The notes: a model not told the origin generated them from the letters alone. Counted from the stretch's first letter, positions 7,846 through 17,024 are shown. The stretch: DNA of 36,233 nt from Bacteroidales bacterium (GCA_016938235.1 JAFGVA010000005.1:1-36233), one strand, 5' to 3'. Program-made: numbers and translations.

Positions 7846-8253
7846 CTATTTAACACCTCTTGACCTTAGAAAACCACTATAATCCATATCGGTACTTTTT
7901 ATGTGGTTTGTTATCCATTCTTCAATAAAACCTGTTACAGCAAGCGAAAGAAGCAATTTTCCGGTTTTCACTTTTTCTTCGAATTCTGCCACCTTTTTTT
8001 TGAAGGCTTCATGTTCGGCAATATGTTTTCTCAGTCCAATGAAATTGAATTGGCCCATTAAAGCCTCTTCGGTTCTGAAATGGTAACTCGCATAGTCTTT
8101 AAGTTCTGCAATTATGGGCAAAAGTGCCTGGCTGTTTTTTAAGTCACTTAAATTGCTGTAAAAGTTATTTATTATCTCAAACAGATGTTTGTGTTGATTG
8201 TCAATTGTTTCTATACCAACACTGTATTCATTTTTCCAAAACACTTTTGCCAT
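7846..8253 (-). CDS. Bacteriohemerythrin
   Basis: This 135-residue four-helix protein has the full set of di-iron ligands for a hemerythrin: H21 in IDNQHKHLF, H58 and E62 in HFRTEE, H77 and H81 in HIAEH, H116 and D121 in WITNHIKSTD. Bacteriohemerythrins bind O2 reversibly and serve as O2 sensors, carriers or scavengers, often alongside chemotaxis proteins. There is no signal peptide, so it is cytoplasmic. It is the last gene of the leftward five-gene chemosensory operon, starting 4 bases after the response-regulator stop. Inference: it senses or supplies O2 to the pathway of the chemoreceptor upstream. Confidence 0.95.
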   Translation of the reverse strand: MAKVFWKNEYSVGIETIDNQHKHLFEIINNFYSNLSDLKNSQALLPIIAELKDYASYHFRTEEALMGQFNFIGLRKHIAEHEAFKKKVAEFEEKVKTGKLLLSLAVTGFIEEWITNHIKSTDMDYSGFLRSRGVK

Positions 8254-8257
8254 AACA

Positions 8258-8635
8258 TTATACGCTTTTTAAAGCCCCTCTTATTTTATTTTCTATTTCC
8301 TGCAGGTCGATTGGTTTTTTTATATAATCTAATATCCCCAATTGACTTATGCGTTGTTTTGCTTCTTCGTCATGTCGTGCGCTTATTACCATTACAGGAA
8401 TATTTTTTAGTTCTTCTTCTTCTCTAACCTGAGAAAGCAATTGAAAACCGTCGACCTGAGGCATCATTAAATCCAATATGATGATGTCCGGTTTACCCTC
8501 ACGAATTTTCGTGAGGGCATTTAAACTATTACTTTCAATTTCTATAGTTATACTCGGATCATCTAAAAAAATGGTTTGAATGAGATATAAATTCACTTCA
8601 GAGTCATCGATGATAAGGATTTTCCAGGTTTTCAT
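8258..8635 (-). CDS. Single-domain response regulator (CheY-like receiver)
   Basis: The 125 residues form one receiver domain without an output domain. The acidic pocket D10-D11, phospho-acceptor D55 (IIILDLMMP), S85 (VMVISAR) and K107 (YIKKP) are all present, so it should be phosphorylatable. Candidate phosphodonors are a CheA encoded elsewhere or one of the nearby hybrid kinases. It lies between the chemoreceptor (10 bases upstream) and the hemerythrin gene (4 bases downstream), so translation is probably coupled. Whether it controls a motor, gliding or another output cannot be read from the sequence; it is not certain that it is a true CheY. Confidence 0.92.
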   Translation of the reverse strand: MKTWKILIIDDSEVNLYLIQTIFLDDPSITIEIESNSLNALTKIREGKPDIIILDLMMPQVDGFQLLSQVREEEELKNIPVMVISARHDEEAKQRISQLGILDYIKKPIDLQEIENKIRGALKSV

Positions 8636-8645
8636 TTTTTAAGTA

Positions 8646-10685
8646 TTAAAAATTTTCAAAGTTGATGTCATTTTCAGAATTATTTTCAACATCAATAACA
8701 ATCTCTTTGCTCTTTTTCAAGTTAATACTTTTTTCAAAACCTTTTGTTTTCCCCTTTGATTTTACTGACGGTTTTATATTCCGCGAGCTTAAAAGAGTTG
8801 ATTGGTTTCTGCTTCTTCCGATATTGAAAAACTGAACTAAATCTTTAAGCGAGTCTGCCTGGCTCGATAATTCCTCGGAACTGGTTGCCATTTCTTCGCT
8901 GGCTGCAGCATTTTGCTGAGTAACATTGTTCAACTGCTGCATAGCATTATTTACCTGGTCGGCACCGGTTTTTTGCTCCATGCTTGCTGATGCGATTTCC
9001 TGTACCAGCTGTGCGGTTTTTTGTATATCGGGAACTATCTCGCTGAGTTTTTTTCCTGCCCGCTCAGCAACCTCTACTCCGTTTCTTGATAGTTCATCTA
9101 TTTCATCAGCAGCAATTTTACTTCTTTCTGCCAGTTTTCTTACTTCGGCAGCCACAACAGCAAAACCTTTGCCATGTTCACCAGCCCGTGCGGCTTCAAC
9201 AGCGGCATTTAAAGCAAGTATATTTGTCTGGAATGCAATGTCATTAATGATCCGTATTTTTTCTGCTATGTTTTTCATTCCGGCAACAGCGGTGTTTGTT
9301 GCTTCACTACCTTCTTGTATACCTTTCGATGCATTTAGGGCAATTTTTTCGGTACCAATCGAGTTTTGAGTGTTTTGCTCAATGTTAGCAGCCATCTCCT
9401 CCATACTGCTTGTTACCTCTTCAACCGACGATGCCTGTTCACTTGCTCCCTGGCTCATTTGTTGCGATGTGCTTGACATCTGTTGGCTTGCTGATGCTAT
9501 GCTGTCGGCTCCTACCAGAATATTTTCAACAATACTCTTTATTTTTGAACCCATGTTTGAAAGTGCACCTGCAAGTTGTCCAATTTCGTCTTCCTGCTCC
9601 ACATCTATCGTTGCAGTAAGATCTCCTTCCGCAAGTCTTTTTGCAAAAATTACTCCTTTATTAATAGGTCCTGTTATTGCTCTTGTCAACATTAATGCAA
9701 AAGCTAATCCAATAATTAATGCTATCAGTAGTCCGGTTATCATTACTTTATTTGAGGCTTTAAGTGTTGAAATTGCATCATTGGCAATGTTTTGCGTTCC
9801 GGCAAGGCCGGCTTCTGCTGTTTCAATACAGGCCTTAATAAGCTCATTTCCGGCTTCACTGCGTTCTGCAGCGATTTCTTCTCGGTGTAACCAGTTTTTA
9901 ATGAAGTTTTCCATCGCTTTTTGGTAGTTCTGAGCCTGTTCTTCAATGATGTCAAGTGCTTTTAAATCTGCCTCAACTTTTGTGTAAGTTCTGATTTCGT
10001 CTAAAAGACTATGTACTTCAGGAAATTTAGCCAATGCTTCCTGAAATATTTTTGGATCACGTTTAGCCTGCGATTTAAAATTTCCTAACCGCACTTCATT
10101 TCCAACATCAATAATGTTATTAATAAGCGTAATTTTTTTAAGCCTGGCCTCGTTCGTGTTTTTTGTTCTAATTTCACGTAACATAGCCTCGTTTTGATTG
10201 CTTAGGTAAGTACTGCAATTTTTAATATATTCGTTGGCCGACTCGTCCATTAATGTTCTGTCCTCAGCCAATTTCTTATTGACTTCAACTGTTGCATCTA
10301 CATATTTTAAATACTTTGCCGTAGCATCTTCAGCTATCTTAAGCTCTTCAGCCAGCTTTTTTAACTGCTTAGCCTTACTGTTAAGTTCTTCACCCTCATC
10401 AATGGCATTTTTAATTGCATTTATTTCTTTCAGTGCTTTATTGTAAAACTCTTCTTCTTCAGTATAACCATAACCTCGCATTTCGTACATTGTTCTGTTT
10501 GCTGCACCTCTTAAATCGGTAGCAATTTTAACTTCAGGAACATATTCATGAGCCAGATATTCAGATTTTGTTGTTATTCTGCTCATGTTAATAATAGCCA
10601 TAATTCCTAAAATCATAGCAATAGTAATCAGAGCTCCAAAGCCGATAGTGAGTTTAACTCCTAATTTTAAATCTTTAAATTTCAT
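8646..10685 (-). CDS. Methyl-accepting chemotaxis protein with large helical periplasmic sensor
   Basis: The 679-residue receptor has TM1 at about 11-34, a roughly 280-residue all-helical periplasmic domain (probably a helical bimodular or double four-helix sensor), TM2 at about 315-334, HAMP at about 335-388, and an MCP signalling domain whose hairpin tip near residue 490 carries [19 protein letters not shown] and [19 protein letters not shown] basic, flexible tail of about 50 residues ends in NFENF, matching the x-aromatic-x-x-aromatic pentapeptide that tethers CheR or CheB. The start is supported by GGGAG about 8 bases upstream of the ATG. It lies between a carbonic anhydrase gene (18 bases upstream) and a response regulator gene. 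Ligand unknown. Confidence 0.95.
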   Translation of the reverse strand: MKFKDLKLGVKLTIGFGALITIAMILGIMAIINMSRITTKSEYLAHEYVPEVKIATDLRGAANRTMYEMRGYGYTEEEEFYNKALKEINAIKNAIDEGEELNSKAKQLKKLAEELKIAEDATAKYLKYVDATVEVNKKLAEDRTLMDESANEYIKNCSTYLSNQNEAMLREIRTKNTNEARLKKITLINNIIDVGNEVRLGNFKSQAKRDPKIFQEALAKFPEVHSLLDEIRTYTKVEADLKALDIIEEQAQNYQKAMENFIKNWLHREEIAAERSEAGNELIKACIETAEAGLAGTQNIANDAISTLKASNKVMITGLLIALIIGLAFALMLTRAITGPINKGVIFAKRLAEGDLTATIDVEQEDEIGQLAGALSNMGSKIKSIVENILVGADSIASASQQMSSTSQQMSQGASEQASSVEEVTSSMEEMAANIEQNTQNSIGTEKIALNASKGIQEGSEATNTAVAGMKNIAEKIRIINDIAFQTNILALNAAVEAARAGEHGKGFAVVAAEVRKLAERSKIAADEIDELSRNGVEVAERAGKKLSEIVPDIQKTAQLVQEIASASMEQKTGADQVNNAMQQLNNVTQQNAAASEEMATSSEELSSQADSLKDLVQFFNIGRSRNQSTLLSSRNIKPSVKSKGKTKGFEKSINLKKSKEIVIDVENNSENDINFENF

Positions 10686-10703
10686 TTTTTTATCTCCCTT
10701 ATT

Positions 10704-11405
10704 TTAATTTGCTACTAATTCTTCTTGTTTTGGATGTTCTCCGAGCCATTCAACCTTACCGGTATTCAGATGATAAATGGCACCAATCACCATTAATTTA
10801 CCAGATTCAACAAGTTCTTTTGTTATCTGACTTTTTTCAAATAAATCTTCTATTGACTGAAATACATTGTTTTTGATGGCAGTATTCAGGAGTTCCTCGC
10901 TGAATTCTTCGCCGTGTTCTTCATGAGCTGCAGTTACCGCAGGTTTTATGTTTTCAACCAGTTTTGGAATATTTCCATGCAGTTCTGCATCTGTTGCAAC
11001 TGCAGTGATAGCACCACAGCTGCTATGTCCTAGTACAACAAACAAGGGTGTGTGCAGGTGTTCTACCCCGTATTCTATCGAACCGGCTTCGTCTGTATTT
11101 ACTACATTTCCGGCAACTCTGATAACGAAAATATCTCCTATTCCTGCATCAAAAATATGTTCAATTGGCACCCTTGAGTCGGAACAGCCAATTATTGTTG
11201 CATAGGGGTGCTGACCATGCTCTGATGTTTCGGTTAATCTTTCCTGGTTAAGGTTTGGATATGTTCTGTTTTGGTCTGTATATCTTTCATTTCCCTCTTT
11301 TAGTAATTTTAAGACCTGTTCGGGGCTCATTTTTACCTGGGCAGATAATGAACTGAGCAAACAAACCGTCAAAAAGCTTAACATAACTAATTTTGATGTC
11401 TTCAT
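10704..11405 (-). CDS. Exported beta-class carbonic anhydrase
   Basis: This enzyme of 233 residues interconverts CO2 and bicarbonate. The Zn ligands are C74, H127 and C130 (CSDSR and GHSSCG), with the catalytic dyad D76-R78, so it looks active. The N-terminus MKTSKLVMLSFLTVCLLSSL ends in LSAQ, a signal-peptidase I site after A22, so the mature enzyme should be periplasmic; most bacterial beta-carbonic anhydrases are cytoplasmic. It starts 4 bases before the end of the preceding CheW gap (start 11405, cheW stop 11410), and the chemoreceptor follows after 18 bases. This tight placement inside a chemosensory operon suggests it conditions the CO2/bicarbonate or pH signal seen by the periplasmic receptor domain (inference). 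Confidence 0.94.
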   Translation of the reverse strand: MKTSKLVMLSFLTVCLLSSLSAQVKMSPEQVLKLLKEGNERYTDQNRTYPNLNQERLTETSEHGQHPYATIIGCSDSRVPIEHIFDAGIGDIFVIRVAGNVVNTDEAGSIEYGVEHLHTPLFVVLGHSSCGAITAVATDAELHGNIPKLVENIKPAVTAAHEEHGEEFSEELLNTAIKNNVFQSIEDLFEKSQITKELVESGKLMVIGAIYHLNTGKVEWLGEHPKQEELVAN

Positions 11406-11409
11406 AATA

Positions 11410-11913
11410 TTATTTTTTAAGGTTCTTTTTTAGTTGATTTATATCCATTAATTCGTTTGTATGAAGTAACTGGTCGATATTAAGAATCATAATAAACTTT
11501 TCTTGCTGTTCAACCACTCCTGAGATAATTTCTGTTTCAAAATTTTTTCCAATGCTTGGAGGTGGTAAAATCATGTCTTCTTCAAATTCCAGAACTTCTT
11601 GTACAGCATCGGCCATAATTCCAAACTTAAGTTGAGAATTATCTATAATGGTTTCAATTACCAAAATACATGTTGATGTAGTTGTTAAGGTATTGCCAAA
11701 ACCGAGTTTTAGATTTGTGTCTATTACCGGAAGCACTTCACCCCGAAGATTAATAACACCTTTTAAATAGTCGGGGGCTTTAGGAATACTTGTAATCTTC
11801 TGCATTTCAAGTATATTAACAACCTGTCCCACATTCAGTGCAAAGTGCTCTTTCCCAAGGTTAAAGGTCAGGTAAGAGATTATTTGCAATTCTTTAGTTT
11901 TTAATTCACTCAT
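11410..11913 (-). CDS. cheW: CheW-like chemotaxis coupling protein
   Basis: The 167 residues form a CheW/SH3-like double beta-barrel: ISYLTFNLGKEHFALNVGQV, EMQKITSIPKAPDYLKGVIN, the signature NLRGEVLPVIDTNLKLG, and FGIMADAVQEVLEF. CheW couples chemoreceptors to the kinase CheA. It is the first gene of the leftward operon and the only coupling component in the window. There is no CheA, CheR or CheB nearby. The product ends in a short Lys-rich tail. Upstream lies the divergent Crp/Fnr gene, with several repeated elements in the shared 259-base gap. Confidence 0.92.
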   Translation of the reverse strand: MSELKTKELQIISYLTFNLGKEHFALNVGQVVNILEMQKITSIPKAPDYLKGVINLRGEVLPVIDTNLKLGFGNTLTTTSTCILVIETIIDNSQLKFGIMADAVQEVLEFEEDMILPPPSIGKNFETEIISGVVEQQEKFIMILNIDQLLHTNELMDINQLKKNLKK

Positions 11914-11925
11914 AATTCTTCGTTT

Positions 11926-11979
11926 TTAGCTATAACTAAATTTACTGTGAAACACCTTTTTGGTTAGCAAAATGGCTAA
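11926..11979. promoter_or_regulatory. Two TTAG...CTAA palindromes upstream of cheW operon
   Basis: Element one, ttagctataactaa, lies at 11926-11939. Element two, ttagc-aaaatg-gctaa, lies at 11964-11979; its 5-base arms around a 6-base spacer have the geometry of Crp-type sites. Both sit just before the cheW start and face the divergent Crp/Fnr gene. Assignment as an operator is inference; the arms are short. Confidence 0.3.
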
Positions 11980-11998
11980 GTATGATCACCTTTGAAGC

Positions 11999-12035
11999 TG
12001 AGTATTTTTACTATGCTATATGAGTATTTTTACTA
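11999..12035. promoter_or_regulatory. 15-base perfect direct repeat with 22-base period, candidate operator
   Basis: The sequence tgagtatttttacta occurs at 11999-12013 and again at 12021-12035, a spacing of 22 bases (about two helical turns). Each copy contains a small inverted repeat, agta-tttt-tact. It lies in the gap between the divergent cheW operon and the Crp/Fnr gene, the expected place for two dimer sites on one face of the helix. No protein can be assigned. Confidence 0.5.
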
Positions 12036-12172
12036 ATTCCAACTTTTAACATATTGCTTTTGATAAGGTATTCAGATAGTTATGAGTGCAGGGAGTGTGT
12101 TTATATAAATAAATCCTATCTGGTATGCAGGCAGACCTTTCTATTTTGAGAAACATTTATTAATTTAAGTCT

Positions 12173-12862
12173 ATGATAATAAATGAGAAAGGCATTGGTT
12201 GCGAAAGCTGTCATTTTCCCGGTTTAGATGGTGTTTTTACTCCAAAGGATATAGCGTTTATTAATGTTAATAAAAGTGAAATATCTTTTAATGCTGGTGA
12301 GGTGATTGTACGACAGGGAACATATGTTTCACAGATTGCCTTCGTTAAAAAAGGTGTTGTTAAAAAAGTTCTGGAAGGTAAAAACAATAAAAACACAATT
12401 TTAAAACTAACCTCAGAAAATAATTTTATTGCCCTGCCAATACTCGGCAATTCCGATATTTACCCATTTTCTATTGTGGCATTAACAGACTGTGATATCT
12501 GGTTTATCAGAAAAGAAACCATGGTTCAGATTGTAGAAAGTAATGCCAGGGTAAATGAATATTTATTAAAATGGTATTCGGAAGATTATTTGTATATGTA
12601 TTCTAAGATTATTGTGATGAGTACACGTAACAGTCATGGAAAATTAGCGTCTGCACTCATTTATCTCAGCAATTTAAATAATGGCGATACTATTCTAGGC
12701 ACAATTTCAAGAAAAGACCTTGCAGAGATTGCTACAATTTCTTTAGAAAGCACGAATAAGATACTGATGCAGTTAAAGCTTGACAGAATAATAGATATCA
12801 ATAGCCAGGGCATAAGTATTATACGAAAAGATTTGGTAGAAAAACTTAGTACAGTTGGTTAA
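12173..12862 (+). CDS. Crp/Fnr-family regulator with N-terminal CxxC
   Basis: The 229 residues hold a cyclic-nucleotide-binding-like sensor barrel (about 20-125: FNAGEVIVRQGTYVSQIAFV, then ALTDCDIWFI) and a winged helix (about 150-220: GTISRKDLAEIATISLESTN as the recognition region). C10 and C13 form a CxxC at the N-terminus (GCESCHF), where FNR proteins carry Fe-S ligands; another cysteine, C107, lies on a barrel strand. Only three such cysteines are evident, so a classical four-Cys 4Fe-4S cluster is not assured. It is divergent from the cheW operon and 28 bases upstream of the multi-PAS kinase, which is probably in the same transcript. Likely role: redox or O2-linked control of this locus (inference). 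Confidence 0.88.
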   Translation: MIINEKGIGCESCHFPGLDGVFTPKDIAFINVNKSEISFNAGEVIVRQGTYVSQIAFVKKGVVKKVLEGKNNKNTILKLTSENNFIALPILGNSDIYPFSIVALTDCDIWFIRKETMVQIVESNARVNEYLLKWYSEDYLYMYSKIIVMSTRNSHGKLASALIYLSNLNNGDTILGTISRKDLAEIATISLESTNKILMQLKLDRIIDINSQGISIIRKDLVEKLSTVG

Positions 12863-12890
12863 GTTTTAGTCATGAAAAAAAAATAATATA

Positions 12891-15800
12891 ATGGGAGAAG
12901 CCATATTTCAATCCATTTATAATTCATTAGAAGAAATAGTAGTTGTTATTGATGAAGATTTTTCAATTCAGCATATAAATGCTAAAGGCAAGGAGATTTT
13001 TAATTCTGTAGAAGTAATTGAGGGTAAAAAATGTTTTCAGATTATATGTAATAAAGCGCCTGATCAAGATTGTCCTTTAAAATGTCTTACAACCAATTCT
13101 GAACATAAAGTTCTTAAAACAGCAGTGATACAGGGGAAGGTTTACAGAGTTTCAACCAGTACCATAGAAGTACCTCTCAATGGCAAAAAACAATACATCG
13201 ATGTTTTACACGATATTACAGATCTTGTTGAGCTACAGAAATTTTCTGATGAAAAGAAAAATGAATATGAGTCGCTAAATGAAGAATACCTCACCTTGGT
13301 CGAAGAACTCGAAGAAAAAAATGAGTTTATTGAAAATGAGAAGAATAAGTATGAGAATTTGTTTTCTCATATGAACTCAGCTTTCGCTTACCACGAAATT
13401 ATTCTTGATGATAACGGGGAACCGGTTGATTATAGATTTTTAGATTGCAATAAAAGATTCGAAGAACTTACCGGTTTAAAAAAAGTTGATATTGTTGGGA
13501 AGACTGTTTTAGAAGTATTACCCGGAACAGAGAAATACTGGATAGAAAATTTTGGCAAAGTTGCTTTAGATAGAAAACCTATAAGTTTTACAAATTACTC
13601 TAAAGATTTAGATAAATACTATGAAACTCGTTCCTATTCTCCCTCGAAAGATACCTTCGCTGTAACCTTTCACGATGTTACCAAGCGAATTAAAAGCGAG
13701 AAGGCCTTAGAAATTAAAAACAAAGAACACGAGGCACTTAACAAAGAACTAATTGAAAGCCTTGATAGAACAAAAGAAATAAACACCAGGCTTGAAGAGG
13801 CTTTGGAAGAAGTTAGTATTAAAGAACAATTATTACAAACTGTTTTTAACAGTGCTCCAATATGCATGATGTTGCTTAATGAAAGAACAGAAATTGTTCA
13901 AATGAATGCTGCTGGCCTGGGAACAGCCGACTCATTACCGCCGGAAGTAATTGGATTGAGGGGAGGAGATGTTTTAAAATGTATACACGCAAAAGACCAT
14001 CCAAATGGCTGTGGTTTTGGAAAAAAATGTAAAGCCTGCAAAGTACGTGATACTATCGAACATACCTTAAAAACTGGCGAATCTTGCTTTAAAGCGGAGT
14101 CACAATTATTGGTACAGAAAAGGCAATCGGGAATAACTGAATTAACCGTTTTAGTTTCAACCCAGCTTGTTACAAATAACGGTCAAAGAAATATTCTTGT
14201 TACCATAGATGATATTACACAAAGAAAACACGACGAAGATTTTTTAAAAGATGCCCATAAACAGCTAATTAACAACTTAAGTATTAACAGGTCAATTATT
14301 GAAACCGCATTTGATGCTTTCTGGTCTGTTGATGTGCAGGGGAACATAGTTGATGCCAATTCAGAGGCATGCAGAATGTTAGGCTACACAAAAGAAGAAA
14401 TGTTGTCGTTAAAAATTATTGATATTGATTATTTCGAAAATAAAGAAGTAAATAAAGAGCATATCCAACAGGTAATTGAGGGGAAAAAAAGATTGTTTGA
14501 ATCGAAACATATCAGAAAAGATGGCAGCATAATTGATGTGGAAGTAAATGCTACCTATTCTGAAGAAAAACAAATTCTCTTTGTTTTTTTGAGGGATATT
14601 ACTCCCCGAAAAATACAGGAATATTATCTGAAGAAAGCACAGGAAATCGGATCAATTGGAACCTGGTTTATCGATATAAAAGCAAATAAAATAACATGGA
14701 CCGATGAAATCCACAAAATATTTAACGTACCCATAAATACCGATATTAAATACGAGACTTTTCTAAATTGTGTGCATCCCGAGGACAGGGAGATGGTTAA
14801 CAATGCCTGGAAAGATGCTGTTTTGGGAAAACCTTATGATATCATACACCGCATATTAGTTAATAATAAGGTTAAGTGGGTGCACCAAAAAGCAAATATC
14901 GAATTTGATGAACATGGTGTTGCTTATAGAGCCATTGGTGTTACCCAGGATATTTCAGTAAGTAAGTTTGCTGCCTTAAGATTAGAAGAAAGTGAAGCAA
15001 AATACCACGCAGCATTTAAAACCAGTCCCGATGCCATAAATATAAATAAACTCAATGGCGAATATGTTGAAATAAATGATGGGTTTACCGAATTAACAGG
15101 ATTTACAAGAGAGGATGTTGTTGGTAAATCATCGAAAGATTTAAATATTTGGGCAATACCTCAAGATAGAGATTATTTAATAAAACAACTGAGTGAAAAA
15201 GGGTATGTAGAAAACCTGGAATCGGAATTCCGGTGCAAGGATTCTAGTATTAAAACAGCCTTAATGTCGGCTCGTTTAATTAGTTTGAATGGAGAAAAGC
15301 ATATATTATCTATAACCCGCGATATAACGCAACGCAAGAAAAGTGAACAGGAACTTCTTGAACAAAAGTTAAAAATTGAAAAAAACAATAAACGCTTAGA
15401 AAGTTTACTGAGTTTAACCCAGCACCCGGTAAACAACACACAAGACCTATTAGATTATGCATTGCACGAGGCCATTAAATTAACAGAAAGCAAAATTGGG
15501 TATATATATTATAATAACGAGGATTCTAAACAATTTTCGCTAAATACCTGGTCAAAAGAGGTTATGCAGGAATGCCAGGTTCTTAATCCGCAAACTATTT
15601 ACAATCTCGATTCAACCGGTTGTTGGGGCGAGGCTGTTCGTCAACGAAAACCCATAATCATTAACGATTACCATGACGATAATCCCATAAAAAAAGGAAT
15701 TCCTGAAGGACATGTGAAACTTAATAAATTTCTGACAATTCCGGTTTTTTCCGAAAACAGGATTGTTGCGGTAGCCGGTGTTGCCAATAAAACCAACGAT

Positions 15801-17024
15801 TATGATAAGTCAGATATTCAACAACTTACCCTATTGATGGATAGTGTTTGGAAAATCACAGAGCGTATAAACCTGGTAAATGATTTAAATATTGCAAAAA
15901 ATAAGGCTGAAAAGGCCGACAAACTTAAAACTATTTTTCTGGCCAATATGAGCCATGAAATTCGTACTCCACTAAATGGTATTATGGGTTTCACAGAAAT
16001 TCTTACCACTAAGAAAGTCGTTTCAGATTCGCAGAAGAATGTTTACAACAACATAATTAAAAAGTGTTCGCAAAACCTACTGCAAATCGTTAATGATATT
16101 CTGGATATTTCGGCACTTGAGGCACGAACTGTTGATATTTTCAAAAAACCATTTGATGTTAATTTAACACTGTTGGAGGTATATAATATTTTTAATCAGA
16201 AGATTCAGGATTCCGGGAAACAACTTGATCTGTTTGTAAGGAAAAAATCTAAAACATTAATACTGAATAACGATGAGACCAGACTTGTTCAAATTTATAC
16301 CAATTTGCTTGACAATGCTATAAAATTTACAGATGAAGGGAAGATTGATTTTGGTATTTCAGCGATAACAAACAATAAAATAATTCTATTTATTTCTGAC
16401 ACCGGAATTGGTATTCCACCGGATAAGTATGAGATTATATTTGACCGGTTCAGACAAGGCGAAGAGTCGGCCAACAGGCTATATGGAGGTAATGGACTGG
16501 GACTTTCAATAGTTAAGCAATTAATAAACTTAATGGGTGGTGATATTTATGTTGAGTCTCAAGTTGGTAAAGGAACCAGTTTTTATTTTGATTTACCCTA
16601 CGAATTTAAATCTGAAACGGAAGATAAAAATCAAACTTCAGAAGATTTAAATGATTTAGCAGGAGGAACAAAAATATTAATTGTTGAAGATGATCCCGTA
16701 AATGTTATTTTACTGGAAGAAATCTTAGGTGAGCTCAATGTATTTATTACCTCGGTAAGTACAGGTAATGCTGCTGTTGCTGCTGCAAAAAAAGAAACCT
16801 ACGATGTTATTTTAATGGATGTTCAGCTGCCTGATATTAGTGGATTGGATGCAGTTAGAGCAATTAGAAAATTCGATAACAAAGTACCTGTAATTGCGCA
16901 AACAGCTTATGCTATGAAAACAGATGAAGCTATGGCATACGATGCTGGTTGTAACGATTATATATCTAAACCAATACAAAGGGAGTTACTTATTGCAAAA
17001 ATTCATAAGCAGATTAAGAAATAA
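12891..17024 (+). CDS. Cytoplasmic multi-PAS/GAF hybrid histidine kinase with two Cys clusters
   Basis: This 1377-residue kinase has no transmembrane segment. Approximate order: PAS1 (5-115), coiled coil, PAS2 (150-272), coiled coil, PAS3 (312-446), PAS4 (465-575), PAS5 (585-690), PAS6 (700-820), GAF (845-985), HisKA with phospho-accepting H1022 (SHEIRTPLNG), HATPase (NLLDNAIKFT, DTGIGIPPDK, GNGLGLSIV), and a receiver with D1310 (VILMDVQLP). PAS1 holds C48, C53, C61 and C65; PAS3 holds C364, C374, C380 and C383 in a C-x9-C-x5-C-x2-C array. Such clusters suggest metal, Fe-S or thiol-redox sensing (inference). It lies 28 bases after the Crp/Fnr gene and converges with the second hybrid kinase 11 bases away. 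Confidence 0.93.
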   Translation: MGEAIFQSIYNSLEEIVVVIDEDFSIQHINAKGKEIFNSVEVIEGKKCFQIICNKAPDQDCPLKCLTTNSEHKVLKTAVIQGKVYRVSTSTIEVPLNGKKQYIDVLHDITDLVELQKFSDEKKNEYESLNEEYLTLVEELEEKNEFIENEKNKYENLFSHMNSAFAYHEIILDDNGEPVDYRFLDCNKRFEELTGLKKVDIVGKTVLEVLPGTEKYWIENFGKVALDRKPISFTNYSKDLDKYYETRSYSPSKDTFAVTFHDVTKRIKSEKALEIKNKEHEALNKELIESLDRTKEINTRLEEALEEVSIKEQLLQTVFNSAPICMMLLNERTEIVQMNAAGLGTADSLPPEVIGLRGGDVLKCIHAKDHPNGCGFGKKCKACKVRDTIEHTLKTGESCFKAESQLLVQKRQSGITELTVLVSTQLVTNNGQRNILVTIDDITQRKHDEDFLKDAHKQLINNLSINRSIIETAFDAFWSVDVQGNIVDANSEACRMLGYTKEEMLSLKIIDIDYFENKEVNKEHIQQVIEGKKRLFESKHIRKDGSIIDVEVNATYSEEKQILFVFLRDITPRKIQEYYLKKAQEIGSIGTWFIDIKANKITWTDEIHKIFNVPINTDIKYETFLNCVHPEDREMVNNAWKDAVLGKPYDIIHRILVNNKVKWVHQKANIEFDEHGVAYRAIGVTQDISVSKFAALRLEESEAKYHAAFKTSPDAININKLNGEYVEINDGFTELTGFTREDVVGKSSKDLNIWAIPQDRDYLIKQLSEKGYVENLESEFRCKDSSIKTALMSARLISLNGEKHILSITRDITQRKKSEQELLEQKLKIEKNNKRLESLLSLTQHPVNNTQDLLDYALHEAIKLTESKIGYIYYNNEDSKQFSLNTWSKEVMQECQVLNPQTIYNLDSTGCWGEAVRQRKPIIINDYHDDNPIKKGIPEGHVKLNKFLTIPVFSENRIVAVAGVANKTNDYDKSDIQQLTLLMDSVWKITERINLVNDLNIAKNKAEKADKLKTIFLANMSHEIRTPLNGIMGFTEILTTKKVVSDSQKNVYNNIIKKCSQNLLQIVNDILDISALEARTVDIFKKPFDVNLTLLEVYNIFNQKIQDSGKQLDLFVRKKSKTLILNNDETRLVQIYTNLLDNAIKFTDEGKIDFGISAITNNKIILFISDTGIGIPPDKYEIIFDRFRQGEESANRLYGGNGLGLSIVKQLINLMGGDIYVESQVGKGTSFYFDLPYEFKSETEDKNQTSEDLNDLAGGTKILIVEDDPVNVILLEEILGELNVFITSVSTGNAAVAAAKKETYDVILMDVQLPDISGLDAVRAIRKFDNKVPVIAQTAYAMKTDEAMAYDAGCNDYISKPIQRELLIAKIHKQIKK

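Noticed and set aside
8258-8635. Naming the single-domain response regulator cheY.
   Set aside because: The receiver residues fit, but without CheA or a known motor in view the name would imply an output not shown.
8926-9927. Two long plus-strand reading frames (147 and 185 codons) opposite the chemoreceptor gene.
   Set aside because: They are antisense shadows of the Ala/Glu-rich MCP coding sequence; the minus-strand frame carries unmistakable HAMP and MCP motifs.
12173-12862. Assigning the Crp/Fnr protein as a true FNR with a 4Fe-4S cluster.
   Set aside because: Only C10, C13 and C107 are available in plausible positions; a fourth ligand is not evident.
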